This document shows positions 62,725-64,000 of a stretch of 64,000 bases of DNA, in pieces. A model generated the notes under the pieces. That model did no database searches and was not told the origin of the DNA. It saw only the letters and a program-made list of their open reading frames with translations. Both the position numbers and the translations under genes were made by a program. The stretch lies in the NCBI GenBank assembly GCA_030835025.1, contig JAUQWS010000060.1, positions 1 through 64,000 on the forward strand, read 5' to 3'. The stretch is from Ignavibacteria bacterium. GTDB lineage: Bacteria; Bacteroidota; Ignavibacteria; Tepidaquicellales; OLB5. Every line of letters starts with the position of its first letter. Positions within the stretch are counted from its first letter, which is position 1.

Positions 62725-62991
62725 TTATTCCATAAACAATTCATCAGCATAGCACCACATCCAGCTTTCGCCGGGCTCAAATGATCTGACTAACGGGTGA
62801 CCGGTTGAATGATAGTGCTTGGTCGCATGTTTGTTCTTTGAATTATCGCAGCAGCCAACGTGGCCGCATGTTAAGCAAAGCCTCAAATGAACCCACGTAT
62901 CCCCCATCTTCAGGCATTCCTCGCATCCTTCCGGAGTATTCGGTTCTATTTCAATATTTACTTCAGAAATATGTTTGCAGTTTTCCGGCAT
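62725..62991 (-). CDS. UBP-type zinc finger protein
   Basis: 88 residues that match the Zf-UBP fold: 'CEECLKMGDTWVHLRLCLTC', 'GHVGCCDNSKNKHATKHY' and 'GHPLVRSFEPGESWMWCYAD'. The cysteines and histidines for three zinc ions are present. In eukaryotes this domain binds the C-terminus of ubiquitin; bacterial stand-alone copies are common but of unknown role. It precedes, on the same strand, the terminator shared with the array. Confidence 0.88.
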   Translation of the reverse strand: MPENCKHISEVNIEIEPNTPEGCEECLKMGDTWVHLRLCLTCGHVGCCDNSKNKHATKHYHSTGHPLVRSFEPGESWMWCYADELFME

Positions 62992-63045
62992 TTGATCATC
63001 CTTTTATAATTATTTTTGTAACCTGAACACTCTGGGAATACATCA

Positions 63046-63951
63046 TTATGTATCGGGAGTCTCAGCCCTGAAGAATTCCGTATTCCATCCGGCAATTCTT
63101 GCGCTTTCATCATAGGTAGAGTTAAGAAAGCCAAGAATCAGGTCACCGGGTGAGGTTGATTTCCTGATATCTTCGTAATTCAAAATGAATTCACCCAGTT
63201 TACTATTGAAAGATGCTTCGGCGGGATTTATAACTGCACTCTCCATTCCGTCCGGTGACGGATACATATAAGAATAGAATGCCGCTTCAGGATAATTCGC
63301 ATTGCCCGGCCAGAAACCGCACGCGAAATTCTCTTCATTCTCTCCGTACTTCATTATTACACCCCCATAATTCGGCGGCGTGCATGGTTTCCCGGAATAA
63401 CGGGCATGGCTAAGATCGAAAGACCCCCAAAAAAATTGCACAGGACTGCTTTTTCCCCTGAATGAGGAACGGAATTTTTCAATTATCAGCTTTGTATTCA
63501 GGTTGATCTTCCACCATCGTTGAACGTATTTTTCATCATACGCATGCCGGGTATCGTTGTAACAATGGATCGGGTCCGGCACTTCTGACGGCAGAGTATT
63601 TATCGTGACCTTGATACCAAGCTCACTCAGGTTTTTCATCAGCTCATCATAGAATTCCGCGACAGTACAGTTCTTTAATGAAACAGTTCTGACTTCATTA
63701 TCCGAAGTACGAATGTTTGCAGTATGAGCATAGAAATCAAAATTGATCTCAAAAGATCTCTCCTTGTATGGTATCAATCCTGTCGTCATTCCGGAAGCAC
63801 TGAGGTAAAATGCAACATTCCACCAGTGATTTAAGAAAGGATTCAAAGCAAGTTTCACTTTCCCAACAACCTGCATTTTCATGTGGAGTGCCTCAAGGGA
63901 ATCTTTCCACTCAACATATGGTAAATCCGGCCATTGGGTGATCTTATTCAT
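63046..63951 (-). CDS. DUF5996 family protein
   Basis: The N-terminal pattern 'WPDLPYVEWKDSLEALHMKM' then 'QVVGKVKLALNPFLNHWWNV' and 'IPYKERSFEINFDFYAH' is that of DUF5996 proteins, as is the later 'VQFFWGSFDLSHARYSGK'. 301 residues, soluble, without signal peptide. The family has no known activity. 54 bases upstream of the zinc-finger gene on the same strand, so the two may form an operon. Confidence 0.82.
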   Translation of the reverse strand: MNKITQWPDLPYVEWKDSLEALHMKMQVVGKVKLALNPFLNHWWNVAFYLSASGMTTGLIPYKERSFEINFDFYAHTANIRTSDNEVRTVSLKNCTVAEFYDELMKNLSELGIKVTINTLPSEVPDPIHCYNDTRHAYDEKYVQRWWKINLNTKLIIEKFRSSFRGKSSPVQFFWGSFDLSHARYSGKPCTPPNYGGVIMKYGENEENFACGFWPGNANYPEAAFYSYMYPSPDGMESAVINPAEASFNSKLGEFILNYEDIRKSTSPGDLILGFLNSTYDESARIAGWNTEFFRAETPDT

Positions 63952-64000
63952 AATATTAATATATCAATTTCCCTGCAGCTATTCAATTCAACTAATCAGC

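Overview
The window looks like a chromosome segment of a Bacteroidota/Chlorobiota-type bacterium, most likely an Ignavibacteria-like lineage. Five secreted proteins end in the Por/type IX secretion sorting domain (core 'NYPNPFNP', end 'TKKM[IV]LVK' in four and 'VKKMVVVK' in one). Several genes are preceded by the Bacteroidota -7 box TAnnTTTG, some with a TTGAC-like -33 box. Shine-Dalgarno sequences are used only in part. The lineage is inferred from these features, not from a search. No rRNA, tRNA, CRISPR array, transposase or phage gene was recognised.

Layout. 0-10 kb: the end of a helical-repeat protein, a GH97 glycosidase, mtaB-sixA, an M50 site-2 protease, ndk, then an Lrp-type regulator in one operon with two class I glutamine synthetases. 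10-20 kb: bacterioferritin, two proteins of unknown role, a 961-residue secreted protein with GNDxY repeats and HEAT-like repeats, a DUF4349 lipoprotein, and a minus-strand operon of two paralogous single-pass membrane proteins plus a type IX secreted beta-propeller. This region also holds an acyl-carrier-like protein without the phosphopantetheine serine, and an orphan promoter feeding a compact structured RNA. 20-29 kb: a helical-repeat protein and a complete suf operon (sufB-dinB-sufC-sufD-sufS-sufE-sufT-bacilliredoxin-rrf2).

29-53 kb: a lipoprotein, an M1 metallopeptidase, then queF leading a long hydrogenase block. The block has a group 3b-type (sulfhydrogenase-like) [NiFe] hydrogenase with a stand-alone cyclic-nucleotide-binding protein and its maturation protease, then hdrCBA-mvhDGA with a second protease, then hypA-B-F-C-D-E. 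A trans-sulfuration enzyme follows. The layout suggests NADP(H)-linked hydrogen turnover next to flavin-based electron bifurcation between H2, ferredoxin and a disulfide-type acceptor. The suf operon would supply the many Fe-S clusters these enzymes need.

53-64 kb: a P-type Ca2+-ATPase, a small membrane protein, a second helical-repeat paralogue, a 58-residue ORF behind a TAnnTTTG promoter followed by three tandem type IX secreted propeller proteins, a UBP-type zinc finger protein and a DUF5996 protein. The least explained parts are the structured RNA and its surroundings at 16.7-20.2 kb, the GNDxY/HEAT protein with palindromic repeats captured in frame, and recurrent hairpins just upstream of secreted-protein start codons.
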